From NCBI GenBank assembly GCA_963840925.1, contig CAWJAY010000032.1:1-64000 (forward strand): 64,000 nucleotides of DNA, given 5' to 3'. The translations under genes and the position numbers were made by a program. Origin of the DNA: DATAOG01 sp963840925 (GTDB taxonomy: Bacteria > Pseudomonadota > Alphaproteobacteria > Geminicoccales > Geminicoccaceae). Below, one piece after another: positions 31,565 through 39,482 of this stretch. Below the pieces are notes generated by a model. It had not been told where the DNA came from, ran no database searches, and was given only the letters and a program-made list of their open reading frames with translations. Each line of letters begins with the position of its first letter. Positions within the stretch are counted from its first letter, which is position 1.

Positions 31565-32740
31565 ATGGGTCGGCGATCGCGGCAGGTCGAGGGCTTCGAG
31601 GTCGCGCCCTGGATCGACGCCCTCGGCGGCGTCATCACCCGTCACCCGGGCTTGTGGACCCGGATCGGCAATCTCGAGACCCGGCTGCTCGAGGATGAGC
31701 TGAGCGAGGTCGCGGTCGACCGGCCGATCTACGTCGCCGGGCTCGCCCGCTCGGGCAGCACGATCCTGCTCGAGCTTCTGGCGCGCCAGCCCGAAGTCGT
31801 GAGCCACCGGTATCGCGACTATCCGCCGGTGTTCACGCCCTACATGTGGAACCGGCTGCTCGAGCGCACGCCGCAGCGCCGGGCCGAGCCGGCCGAGCGC
31901 AGCCACAAGGATGGCATCAAGGTCACCCCCGACAGCCCCGAGGCGCTGGAAGAGGTGCTCTGGATGGCGTTCTTTCCGCAGCTGCACGATCCGGCCGAGA
32001 CCGCGGTGCTCGACCGCGGGACCGACCATCCCGCGTTCGAGAGCTTCTACCGCGACCACATCCGCAAGCTGCTCCGAGTGCGCGGCGGCCGACGCTATCT
32101 CGCCAAGGGCAACTACAACGTCACCCGGCTCGAGTACCTGCACAAGCTCTTCCCGGACGCACGTTTCGTGGTCCCGGTGCGCGAGCCGCGCTGGCACATC
32201 GCTTCGCTGATCAAGCAGCACGCGCTGTTCTGCGCCGGCGGCGAGCAGAACCCGGCGGCGGTCCGCCACTTGCAGCGGGTCGGCCATTTCGAGTTCGGGC
32301 CCGACCGGCGCCCGGTGAACGCCGGCGATGCCGAGGTCATCGCGCGGATCCTTACCTGCTGGCGGCAGGGCGCTGAGGTCGAGGGTTGGGCGCTGTACTG
32401 GAGCCACATCTATGGCCACGTCGCCGACCGGCTCGAGGCGAGTCCCGAGCTGCAAGGTGCGGCGCTGATCGTGCGCTACGAGGACCTGTGCCAGAGGCCC
32501 GAGGCGACGCTGCAGGCGGTGCTCGACCACGTCGGGCTCGCGGTGCCCTACGAGGTCCTGGCCAACCTCGCGGCGCTGCTCCATTTCCCAGGCTATTACC
32601 AGCCGCGCTTCGGTGCCGACGAGCTCGCAACGATCGACCGCCTGACCCGGGCCACCGTCGCCCGCTACGGCTACGGCGACGTGCCGGACGAGAGCCGGGC
32701 CGCGGTTGCAGCAGGGGGCGCCGGATCAGGCGCAGCGTGA
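31565..32740 (+). CDS. PAPS-dependent sulfotransferase
   Basis: A 391-residue cytosolic sulfotransferase. The 5'-phosphosulfate loop is YVAGLARSGSTILLELLARQ (about residues 57-76), with RSGST contacting PAPS. The 3'-phosphate motif region is LFPDARFVVPVREPRWHIAS, and a late VRYEDLCQRPEATLQAVLDH is typical of the sulfotransferase_3 group. The acceptor is not predictable. ATG 31565 follows GGGGAAAATTCCGGC. Last gene of the cassette, 25 bases after the membrane protein, giving the operon both a PAPS-dependent cytosolic step and PAPS-independent external steps. Confidence 0.88.
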   Translation: MGRRSRQVEGFEVAPWIDALGGVITRHPGLWTRIGNLETRLLEDELSEVAVDRPIYVAGLARSGSTILLELLARQPEVVSHRYRDYPPVFTPYMWNRLLERTPQRRAEPAERSHKDGIKVTPDSPEALEEVLWMAFFPQLHDPAETAVLDRGTDHPAFESFYRDHIRKLLRVRGGRRYLAKGNYNVTRLEYLHKLFPDARFVVPVREPRWHIASLIKQHALFCAGGEQNPAAVRHLQRVGHFEFGPDRRPVNAGDAEVIARILTCWRQGAEVEGWALYWSHIYGHVADRLEASPELQGAALIVRYEDLCQRPEATLQAVLDHVGLAVPYEVLANLAALLHFPGYYQPRFGADELATIDRLTRATVARYGYGDVPDESRAAVAAGGAGSGAA

Positions 32741-32797
32741 TCAGCGATCTCAGTTTTCCCGCTCGGACCGAGGCGCCGCCGGGGCATCGGGTCGCGC

Positions 32798-33121
32798 TCA
32801 GCGCTTGAGCTTGAAGAACGGCGCCGGGGTCATCAGCTTGTTCTCCTGCTGGATCAGGTAGCCTGCCTCGCGGCTCGCCTTGATGAACGCCTGCCAGTCG
32901 GGATCGGCCTGCATCGCGGCGCGCTTGCGCTCCCGGTCGCCGGCGTTCTCGTAAACCCAGACGTGGACGTAGGTGTTGATCGGGCCGGTCTCGGTGATCG
33001 CATAGAGGGCCGGCGCGCCAAGATGGCGCTCCTGGGCCGCCTTGCCGAGTTTTTCGTAGAGCTCTAGGTGGGCTGGCAGCGTGCCGGGCTTGACGGTATA
33101 GGTCCGGTGGTCGAAGAGCAT
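32798..33121 (-). CDS. NIPSNAP family protein
   Basis: A 107-residue ferredoxin-like alpha/beta-barrel domain: MLFDHRTYTVKPGTLPAHLE at the start, INTYVHVWVYENAGDRERKR in the middle and LMTPAPFFKLKR at the end, all typical of NIPSNAP. Biochemical role is unknown in bacteria; members often form dimers and resemble antibiotic-biosynthesis monooxygenase folds. It stands alone, converging on the sulfotransferase gene. Confidence 0.85.
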   Translation of the reverse strand: MLFDHRTYTVKPGTLPAHLELYEKLGKAAQERHLGAPALYAITETGPINTYVHVWVYENAGDRERKRAAMQADPDWQAFIKASREAGYLIQQENKLMTPAPFFKLKR

Positions 33122-33263
33122 GCTTCCCCCAATCGCTGAACGTGGTCCGGCGCGCCGCCGGCTGCCGATTTGTTCTGCGCCGGGCGCTGTCCGTCAAGCC
33201 CGCGCTGCTTTCGATGGTCGACTTCGCCGCCGCTTTGCTGGCCGAAGATTGCCGCCGTCGGGC

Positions 33264-34023
33264 CTAGTCGACCAGCGCAGCCGCCGCGGCCCGGTCGTAG
33301 CCCTCGCTGCTGCGGAGCAGCTGCCGGGAATAGGCTTGGTCGAGTGCCCCGGTCCTGAGCGCACCGGTCGGTACCTGCTCGACGATCCGGCCGTGCTGCA
33401 TGATCGCGACCTCCGAGCACATGTGCGCGATCACGGCCAGATTGTGCGACACGAACAGATAGGTCAGGCCGCGCTCGGCGCGCAGCGCGCTCAGAAGGTT
33501 CAAAATCTCGGCCTGGACCGAGACGTCGAGCGAGGAGGTCGGCTCGTCGAGCAGCAGGACCTTGGGCTCGAGCATCAGCGCGCGTGCGATCGCCACCCGC
33601 TGGCGCTGGCCGCCCGAGAGCTGATGCGGGAATCGATAGCGGAAGGCGGGGCCGAGGCCGACCGCGTAGAGCGCACGCTCGACCCGGCTGCTGGCCTGGC
33701 GCAGGCCATGGATCAGGGCGGGCTCGGCCAGCGTCCGGTCGACCGTGTGGCGCGGGTGCAGCGAGCCATAGGGGTCCTGGAACACCATCTGGACCTGGCG
33801 GTAGAAGCTCTTGCTGCGACGCTCGCCCTGCACTTCGCCGGCGAGCGCGATCCGCCCCTGCCAGCCCCGCAGCAGGCCCGCGATCGCCTTCAGCACCGTC
33901 GTTTTGCCGGAGCCCAACTCGCCGACCAGACCGAACGCCTGGCCCTCTCCGAACTCGAAACGAGACATCGTCGACCGCGGTGAAGCCGCCGAACCGGACA
34001 CGGAGATTGTCGACCTCGATCAT
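33264..34023 (-). pseudogene. Oligopeptide/dipeptide-type ABC transporter ATP-binding protein, one frameshift
   Basis: About 252 residues when joined. The start is ATG 34023 (MIEVDNLRVRFGGFTAVDDV), then the frame shifts near 33960 where one extra T in TCGTTTCGAG separates VSF from FEFGEGQAFGLVGE. Walker A is GELGSGKTT (Leu where Ser is usual), Q loop VFQDPYGSLHPRHT, signature LSGGQRQRVAIARAL, Walker B VLLLDEPTSSLD and switch His VSHNLAV. The YGSLHPRHT segment is specific to Dpp/Opp-type ATPases. No permease or binding-protein gene accompanies it, so it is an orphan or its partners are elsewhere. Confidence 0.85.
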
Positions 34024-34198
34024 GCGCCCCCTGCCGCCGCAGCAAGACGGCAAGCCCGCCCCCCGTCAAGCGTTCCGGCGCAGCGGTTCGCGCTGCGCGC
34101 CCGTGCTTCAGGCGGTCGAAATTTGGTAATCCGTTTTAGGAAGAAATTGGAAAGTCAACTGTTTTATATTTTTATACAACGCTTGTAAAAATCAGGCC

Positions 34199-34233
34199 CC
34201 ATGTCACCTTGCCAAATGAACCTTGCCAAAAAG
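34199..34233. promoter_or_regulatory. Direct repeat CCTTGCCAAA in AT-rich upstream region
   Basis: CCTTGCCAAA occurs twice, about 15 bases apart (roughly one and a half helical turns), within an AT-rich stretch (34120-34240) ahead of the membrane protein gene. It could be a regulator site. The binding protein is not known. Confidence 0.3.
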
Positions 34234-34271
34234 CCGCCTCAACCCGAGGCCGCGCAACCAGGGAGGTTCCA

Positions 34272-34715
34272 ATGGCAGAGAAGAAATTGAATCTGGCGCA
34301 ACGCTGGGATCGGCTCCAGCCGACCAAGAGCACGGTGTTCTGGGGCGTCGTCCTCGGGGCAGCAGCGACAATGATCATCGGCTTTTCCTGGGGCGGCTGG
34401 GTCACCGGCGGCAGCGTCCAGGCGATGACCGACAAAGCCGCGCAAGCGGCGCATCAGCAGCTCGCGGCGGCGGTCTGCGCCGATCGCTTCGCGGCAGCGC
34501 CCGACGCGCGCACGCAGCTCGCCGCGCTCAAGGAGATCACCAGCTCCTATCAGAAGAGCAAGTTCGTCGAGGACGGCGGCTGGGCGATCATGCCGGGCGC
34601 CAGCGTCGCCGAACGCCAGGACAACACGGCCTGCGCCGAGAGCCTGGACAAGCTCGAGCTGCCGCCGCTCAAGGAAGCCGCGCAGACGACCGAGCCGCCG
34701 TCCCTGCCGCAGTAG
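34272..34715 (+). CDS. Conserved single-pass membrane protein of unknown function
   Basis: A 147-residue protein. A short cytoplasmic start (MAEKKLNLAQRWDRLQPTKS) is followed by one helix (VFWGVVLGAAATMIIGFSWG) and an external helical domain with two cysteines (AAAVCADRF and NTACAESLD) that could form a disulfide. Similar proteins occur in Rhizobiales and Rhodospirillales without known function. ATG 34272 has GGGAGG upstream. The upstream region is unusually AT-rich and contains a duplicated CCTTGCCAAA, suggesting its own regulated promoter. Confidence 0.7.
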   Translation: MAEKKLNLAQRWDRLQPTKSTVFWGVVLGAAATMIIGFSWGGWVTGGSVQAMTDKAAQAAHQQLAAAVCADRFAAAPDARTQLAALKEITSSYQKSKFVEDGGWAIMPGASVAERQDNTACAESLDKLELPPLKEAAQTTEPPSLPQ

Positions 34716-34740
34716 GGGGCCTGCGCCGGCCGGCGCCCTG

Positions 34741-34772
34741 CTCCGGGCTGAGCCTCGACGATCAGCCCGGAG
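34741..34772 (+). terminator. Strong hairpin after the membrane protein gene
   Basis: CTCCGGGCTGA and TCAGCCCGGAG form a perfect 11-bp stem with a 10-base loop, 25 bases after the stop at 34715. No T-run follows, as is common in GC-rich terminators. It separates this gene from the toxin-antitoxin pair. Confidence 0.6.
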
Positions 34773-34830
34773 GCGGCACGCCTTGCTCAGCGTCGGCGTG
34801 GCGGGGCATCCGTCCCCGAGTGGATAGCGT

Positions 34831-34877
34831 TTGACACAGAGGGGCTTCGGATCTAAGTGGTCAGCAACAACTGACCA
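34831..34877 (+). promoter_or_regulatory. Promoter and operator of the toxin-antitoxin pair
   Basis: TTGACA (34831-34836) is followed after 17 bases by TAAGTG as a weak -10. The inverted repeat TGGTCAG-CAACAA-CTGACCA (34858-34877) overlaps the start region, 14 bases before the antitoxin ATG. This is the usual place for autoregulation by antitoxin-toxin complexes. Confidence 0.5.
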
Positions 34878-34891
34878 TTTGTGGCCGCCTC

Positions 34892-35155
34892 ATGGATGAC
34901 GTCCTGCGCATCAGCGCGACCGAGTTCAAGGCGCGTTGCCTGGCGATCTTCAAGGATCTCGAGGCGCGCCGCATCGGGCGTGTGCTGGTCACGCGCCGTG
35001 GCCGGCCGGTCGCGGAGCTGACGCCGCCGCGCATCACGCTGCCGACACTCTGGGGCGCGCATCGAGGCTCGGTTGAGACCATGCCCGGGGTCGATCTGAC
35101 CGCGCCGGCGGTCGAGGAGCCGCTCGACGCCGAGGCCGGCATCCTGCATCGCTGA
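34892..35155 (+). CDS. Phd/YefM-type antitoxin
   Basis: An 87-residue antitoxin. The N-terminal Phd/YefM fold is shown by LRISATEFKARCLAIFKDLE and RIGRVLVTRRGRPVAELTPP. The C-terminal half (VETMPGVDLTAPAVEEPLDA) would wrap the toxin. It ends at 35155, overlapping the toxin start (TGATG). It should bind the inverted repeat just upstream. Confidence 0.88.
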   Translation: MDDVLRISATEFKARCLAIFKDLEARRIGRVLVTRRGRPVAELTPPRITLPTLWGAHRGSVETMPGVDLTAPAVEEPLDAEAGILHR

Positions 35156-35558
35156 TGCTCCTGCTCGACACCCACGTGCTGCTCTGGCTCGACGCCGGCT
35201 CCCCGATGACGCGCGAAAGCGTCGCCGCGATCGACGAGGCGGCCGGGCGCGGCGAGGTCCTGGTCTCACCGGTCTCGGCCTGGAGATCGGTCTGCTGGTG
35301 CGCAAAGGCCGGATTCGCCTGGACCTCGAGCCGCTGCCCTGGTTCGAGCGTGTGCTTGGGCTGCCTGGGGTACGGCTGACGCCGCTGGCCGCCTCCGCGG
35401 CCATCTTGTCCTCGTTCTTGGACGAGCCGTTCCACGGCGACCCTGCTGATCGGCTGTTGGTCGCGTGCGCGCGCACGCTGCCCGCGACCCTGATCACGCG
35501 CGATGCCAGGATCCTGAGCTACGCCGCGGCCGGCCATCTCCGCGCGCTCGCCTGCTGA
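35155..35558 (+). pseudogene. VapC-type PIN-domain toxin, one frameshift
   Basis: About 134 residues when joined. The start MLLLDTHVLLWLDAGSPMTR carries the first catalytic Asp. The frame breaks near 35284, where one G appears missing in SAWEIGLLVRKGR (read as SAWRSVCW). The rest continues with FHGDPADRLLVACARTLPAT and LITRDARILSY, giving the remaining acidic residues of the PIN ribonuclease site. With the base restored it is a normal VapC. As read, the toxin would be inactive, which would leave a lone antitoxin; I cannot tell error from mutation. Confidence 0.82.
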
Positions 35559-36113
35559 CCGCCGGGCAGCGCGCAGCGCCGGCCGCGATGAGCCGGGCTG
35601 CCGCCGGTCCTCCCGTCCGCCGAAGGGAGCGCGCCCGATCACCGGCCGATCGTGAATTGATTGCCAGCCGCTCTCGGCACTCGCACGTTCCTTGCGATTT
35701 TCCTTCTTTTCGCTGCCGGACACTTTTTTCTCTGCGCAAACAAATTTACGCCGCCAATCCGAGGAATTGGTGGGCGTTCTGTTTGGGACTTCGACCCGGT
35801 TGCACATCATTTAGCTTCCTGCGGGAAAAGGGCATAATAGATCCTACGTCTGCGGCACACGGTCGCACCTGATACTTTCATCGACGATGTGTCACGAGGG
35901 CTGCCATCGTAGCGGGGCTTGGCGCGGCGGACGCTCGCCCCAGCCGGAGCCGCAGAAGCGGGCGAGGCAAAGCGCTCTCGCCGGCGCCTGACGGGCTCGA
36001 ACCCGTGAAGCGGAGGTCTTGAAGCGTGAAAGAGCCTACCGAGGTCAATCTGAAAGCGAACGGCGGCGCGAAAGCGCGTCGTAGCTTCGTCCTACCGGCC
36101 GACGCGTCTCCCC
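35559..36113. other. Low-GC intergenic region with a tRNA-3'-end-like stretch
   Basis: About 555 bases of lower GC than the flanks, without a supported gene. On the minus strand ACGGGTTCGAGCCCGT followed by CAGGCGCC (about 35986-36006) resembles the T arm and acceptor end of a tRNA, but the loop has six bases and no 5' half is present. It could be an attachment-site remnant. A small plus-strand frame at 36026-36238 is not convincing. Confidence 0.35.
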
Positions 36114-37000
36114 GTGGCCTTCCGCCCGATGGCGGGCGACGATCAGATCGTAAAGCTCTTAGTCTCATCGAATCCGAAGAAGCCTGGTTCGAAGGCGTTC
36201 GCCCGCTTCGAAAAGTACCTCTCGGGTGCGACGATTGAAGAAAACCTTCGGCGCGGGCTAATCCGCGCCGACATCGACCACGATTCGGATCTGGGGCGGA
36301 GGTTTATCGAACTTCTGCAGCCTCCCACCCCCGGAACGCCGGTGATGACAGCACCGGACGTCGCCTCTCGCGGAGACATGCCTCCGCTCAGCATCGCCGA
36401 CGCGGAGCTTTCCACAGTTCCTCGACGCAGGTGGTCTGGGAAGGAACATTTCAACAGTGTATTTGACCATCATGTAGATGCGGTCCGGCTACAAAAAATC
36501 AGGGAGCAGATTGTTGCGCTCGCAAACCTGTGTCTGCATGAATCTGGTTACGATATTGATGACAAAGCTGAGGAACTGGGAGACAAGTTACGTAGTTTCA
36601 ACGAAATTCTCTATTATGGCCGGCTCAATCCAAGTTTCCGCATTGCGGACGAGCTAATTTGGAAATGGTCGGAGGCGACGGGAAAATATGTCGGATGCCC
36701 CTACTGGAGCGCCAAAGCAAGAAAGCTCTTCGACAAGGAGTTGGCAGAGCAACCCCACACCGATAGAAGATTACGGATGAAAGACGCATGGCGTGTCGAA
36801 AAGATACTCCAATGTTCGCAACGAGATCCAACTCAAAGCATTGCACACGAACATGTTTATCCGAGAAAATTACTGAAAGATGATCTGAAATCACCTTCTA
36901 AGACTAACACGGCCTTTGACCTGAAACGATTGTTTTCCCGGCTTGCGGTTGGATGTGTTGTGCTGAGAAGCGAGCACAACGATCTAGCACGGGATGGCGA
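36114..37000 (+). CDS. HNH-nuclease-like accessory protein, C-terminus lost to an insertion
   Basis: The reading frame runs to 37109, but native sequence seems to end near 37000 (about 295 residues). GC is clearly lower than in neighbours. The start MAFRPMAGDDQIVKLLVSSN leads into NPKKPGSKAFARFEKYLSGA, a pattern seen in phage and accessory proteins. The C-terminal part HEHVYPRKLL, followed about 30 residues later by AVGCVVLRSEHNDL, resembles the beta-beta-alpha metal site of HNH nucleases, though I cannot confirm it. The last 36 residues of the frame are read from insertion-sequence DNA. Probably horizontally acquired, possibly restriction-like. Confidence 0.5.
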
Positions 37001-37530
37001 TAGGTGTGGCAGAAGACCCGCTCGGCCTGGCAGGCCTGGCAGGAGCGTGATCGCCGGCGACGACATTGCTGCGGCTGACCCGACGGCACCGTGGTCAAGG
37101 TCCGGCTGACGCGAGGCCACGGCCATCCGCTGCTGATGCCTGGGTGTCCGCCGCGACGGCGAGAAGGTGGTGCGCCACAAGAACATGGGTGGCGAAAGCG
37201 AGGCCGCGTGGCGGGCCATGCTGGACGACCTGACCAGCCGTGGGCTGGGCCGCCGAATTGGTGATCGCCGACGGCGGCAAAGGCCTGGAAGCGGCGCTCG
37301 CCAGCCTGTGGGACGATGGCCGGTTCAGCGCTGCACCGTGCACAAGGAGCGCAATCTGCTGGCCCCGCGCGAAGCACCTGCACGACGAGATCAAGGCCGA
37401 CTTCAACCACATGATGAACGCCAAGGCCGCCGCCGAGGTCGAGTCGAGCGTAAGGCGTCCTGAGCAAGTGGAAGACTCGCTGCGGGGGAGAACCCGTGGC
37501 GGCGATATTCACGAGCTGACATAACTCTCG
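37001..37530 (+). pseudogene. IS256-family (mutator) transposase remnant
   Basis: Pieces in different frames match the middle of IS256-type DDE transposases: DGTVVKVRLT near 37085, GVRRDGEKVV and MGGESEAAWRAMLDDLTSRG near 37145-37240, ELVIADGGKGLEAALASLWD (second catalytic Asp) near 37255-37315, QRCTVHKERNLLA near 37325-37365, and KHLHDEIKADFNHMMNAKAA near 37373-37433. N- and C-terminal thirds are missing and at least three frameshifts are present. It truncates the HNH-like gene. Inactive. Confidence 0.8.
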
Positions 37531-38120
37531 CCAAAAACCCGCTTTGGTCAACCGAGCATAGGAGCCTAATCGAGAGGGCCGGACTGAAGGTGATATAAAG
37601 CCGACATTCACTTCAGTTCCTAACTGGAGGCCGAGCTCTAGTATTTCCGCTAGAGAAGGTGTGTGATCAGCAAGGAAATCTGTCAGTAGACCTTTTGTGG
37701 GCTGCTTGCCGTAGAGTGGGATCGCGGCGGCCGGCATGAGGCTGTTTGGCGGGCTTTGGCCGTGGGCTCGTGGATCGGATTGCTGCTGGCGCGGCAGGCG
37801 ACGATCCAGGCTAGTGCACAGAGGCGTTCAGATGATTCACCCCGCCGCCCCACTGGTAGGGCTGGACCGGAGGAGCAACGGCATGCAGCGTCATGGGCTA
37901 CTAAATCTTTTGTCTGCCCCTGTGCACTAGGGTGGCATCGCCGATCTCATGGACCGCAGCGTGGGGCGTTGTGCCGAAGGCCGAGCAGCCCGGGAGATCG
38001 GGCACGACTCCGATGTAAGCTCGTCGTCGCTCCAGAGCACCTCGACCAGGTACTTCATGGGTTCGATCCGTACTTCTCAATCATTGGATTCAGGTAGACG
38101 TCGTCTGCCCAAGATGTGCT
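37531..38120. other. Degraded intergenic region after the IS remnant
   Basis: About 590 bases with no supported gene. A minus-strand frame starting at 37737 (LLTDFLADHTPSLAEILELG) has protein-like composition but I cannot assign it. A 120-bp sequence with inverted ends lies at 37811-37930. The remainder looks like insertion-element debris next to the ABC1 kinase gene. Confidence 0.4.
37811..37930. mobile_element. 120-bp MITE-like element with inverted ends
   Basis: It starts CTAGTGCACAGAGGC and ends with the inverse complement of CTAGTGCACAGGGGC. The first 11 bases are identical and about 21 of 28 match with the imperfect inner part. No coding capacity. Only GG flanks both sides, so a target duplication is not convincing. 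Could be a non-autonomous element or the ends of a deleted insertion sequence. Confidence 0.45.
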
Positions 38121-39479
38121 TCAGCTCGGCAGCGGCAGGTCCTGGGCCCGGAGCGCGGCGGTCTGGCGGCGCTCCAGCGCGGCGACGTCGAAGTTTTGGA
38201 TCAACCCCATGAACAGCTGGTGCCAGTTGACCTCGGCCTTGAGGTGCATGAATACCGAGCCGAGCCCGATCGCGGCGCGGTCCATCAGCACGAACTCGCG
38301 CGGCGGCGTGACGCCGCCGATCTCGCGCAGCCGGCGCTGGACGTTGAACGCGACCTCGCGGCCGTAGGCGCCGGAGTTGGTCTCCTCGATCAGCCGCGGC
38401 CGGTCTTCCATCAGCGGCGCATAGACGAACGCCGCCCACAAGTTCAACGTGTCGATCACGTCCTGCCTGAGGTCCGAAAAACCCCAGGTCTCGTAGGCGT
38501 GCACGGCGAGGTCGCGATCGCCGTTGACCAGCGCCCAGTAGAGGTCGATCACGCCCTGGACCAGGGCGGGCTTGAAGACGCGGATGCAGCCGAAGTCGAT
38601 CAGGTTGATGCTCTGGTCCGCCCGGGCACTGTAGTTGCCGAGGTGCGGGTCGCCATGGATCACGGCGTAGTCGTAGAACGGCACGTACCAGGCGCGGAAC
38701 ATGTTGTAGGCGAGCCGGTTGCGCTCCTCCTGGGGGGCGTCCACGAGCTCGAGCAGACGGCGGCCGTCGAGCCAGGTCATGGTCAGCAGGCGGCCACTCG
38801 AGAGCTCGGGCAGGACCTCGGGCACCTGCACGCCGGGCTCGTCCCGCAGCATATGCCGGTAGAGCGCCATGTGCCTGGCCTCGCGCAGGTAGTCCAGCTC
38901 CTCGCGCAGGCGCTCGGCCAGCTCCTCGTAGATCCGCTCCGGATTGATCGAGCCGTCGTAGCGGCGATAGATGCCGAACACGATCCGCAGCTGGGCAAGG
39001 TCGGCCTCGACCGCGCTCGCGATGCCCGGGTACTGCAGCTTGCAGGCGAGCCGGCGGCCGTCCTTGGCGCGCGCGCGGTGGACCTGGCCGAGCGAGGCGG
39101 CGGCCGCGGCGTCGAGCTCGAACTCGGCGAACCGGTCCTGCCACGCGGGACCGAGCTCGGCGGTCATGCGCCGGCGCACGAACGGGCGACCCATGGCCGG
39201 CGCCTGGCTCTGCAGCTGGCCGAGCTGGGCCGCGTACTCCTTGGGCAGCGCTTCCGGGATCGTCGCGAGCAGCTGGGCAACCTTCATCAACGGGCCCTTG
39301 AGCCCGCCGAGCGCCGCCCCCAGCTCCTCGGCGTGGGCCGCCCGGTCGATCCGGATGCCAAGGTAGCGGGCGCCGGCGATCCGCGCCGCGAGCCCGCCCA
39401 TCGCACCTGACACCTGCGCATAGCGGCGGACCCGGCCCGAAAGCGTGTTCTCGGACGGACGGTGCGGGCGGGCGGCCAT
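38121..39479 (-). CDS. ABC1/UbiB/AarF-family atypical kinase
   Basis: A 452-residue ABC1 protein. The family KxGQ-type motif is present as GGLKGPLMKVAQLLATIPEA, followed by AAAASLGQVHRARAKDGRRL (Ala-rich loop replacing the Gly-rich loop) and LACKLQYPGI with the ATP lysine. ELDYLREARH and VIHGDPHLGNYSARAD (catalytic Asp-Asn) and LIDFGCIRVF (metal Asp) follow. ABC1 proteins support ubiquinone biosynthesis or lipid homeostasis; this one lacks C-terminal membrane helices of UbiB, so it is a soluble-type paralogue. Start ATG 39479, 3 bases after the pepF stop region, same operon. Confidence 0.9.
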   Translation of the reverse strand: MAARPHRPSENTLSGRVRRYAQVSGAMGGLAARIAGARYLGIRIDRAAHAEELGAALGGLKGPLMKVAQLLATIPEALPKEYAAQLGQLQSQAPAMGRPFVRRRMTAELGPAWQDRFAEFELDAAAAASLGQVHRARAKDGRRLACKLQYPGIASAVEADLAQLRIVFGIYRRYDGSINPERIYEELAERLREELDYLREARHMALYRHMLRDEPGVQVPEVLPELSSGRLLTMTWLDGRRLLELVDAPQEERNRLAYNMFRAWYVPFYDYAVIHGDPHLGNYSARADQSINLIDFGCIRVFKPALVQGVIDLYWALVNGDRDLAVHAYETWGFSDLRQDVIDTLNLWAAFVYAPLMEDRPRLIEETNSGAYGREVAFNVQRRLREIGGVTPPREFVLMDRAAIGLGSVFMHLKAEVNWHQLFMGLIQNFDVAALERRQTAALRAQDLPLPS

Positions 39480-39482
39480 GGA

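Noticed and set aside
36904..37737. Minus-strand open frame of 277 codons across the IS remnant
   Set aside because: Most of it is the antisense of the transposase remnant and HNH-like gene; only the first 70 codons look protein-like and they match nothing I recognise.
37756..38097. Plus-strand open frame of 113 codons before the ABC1 gene
   Set aside because: It spans the inverted-end element and intergenic debris, has no ribosome site and no recognisable domain.
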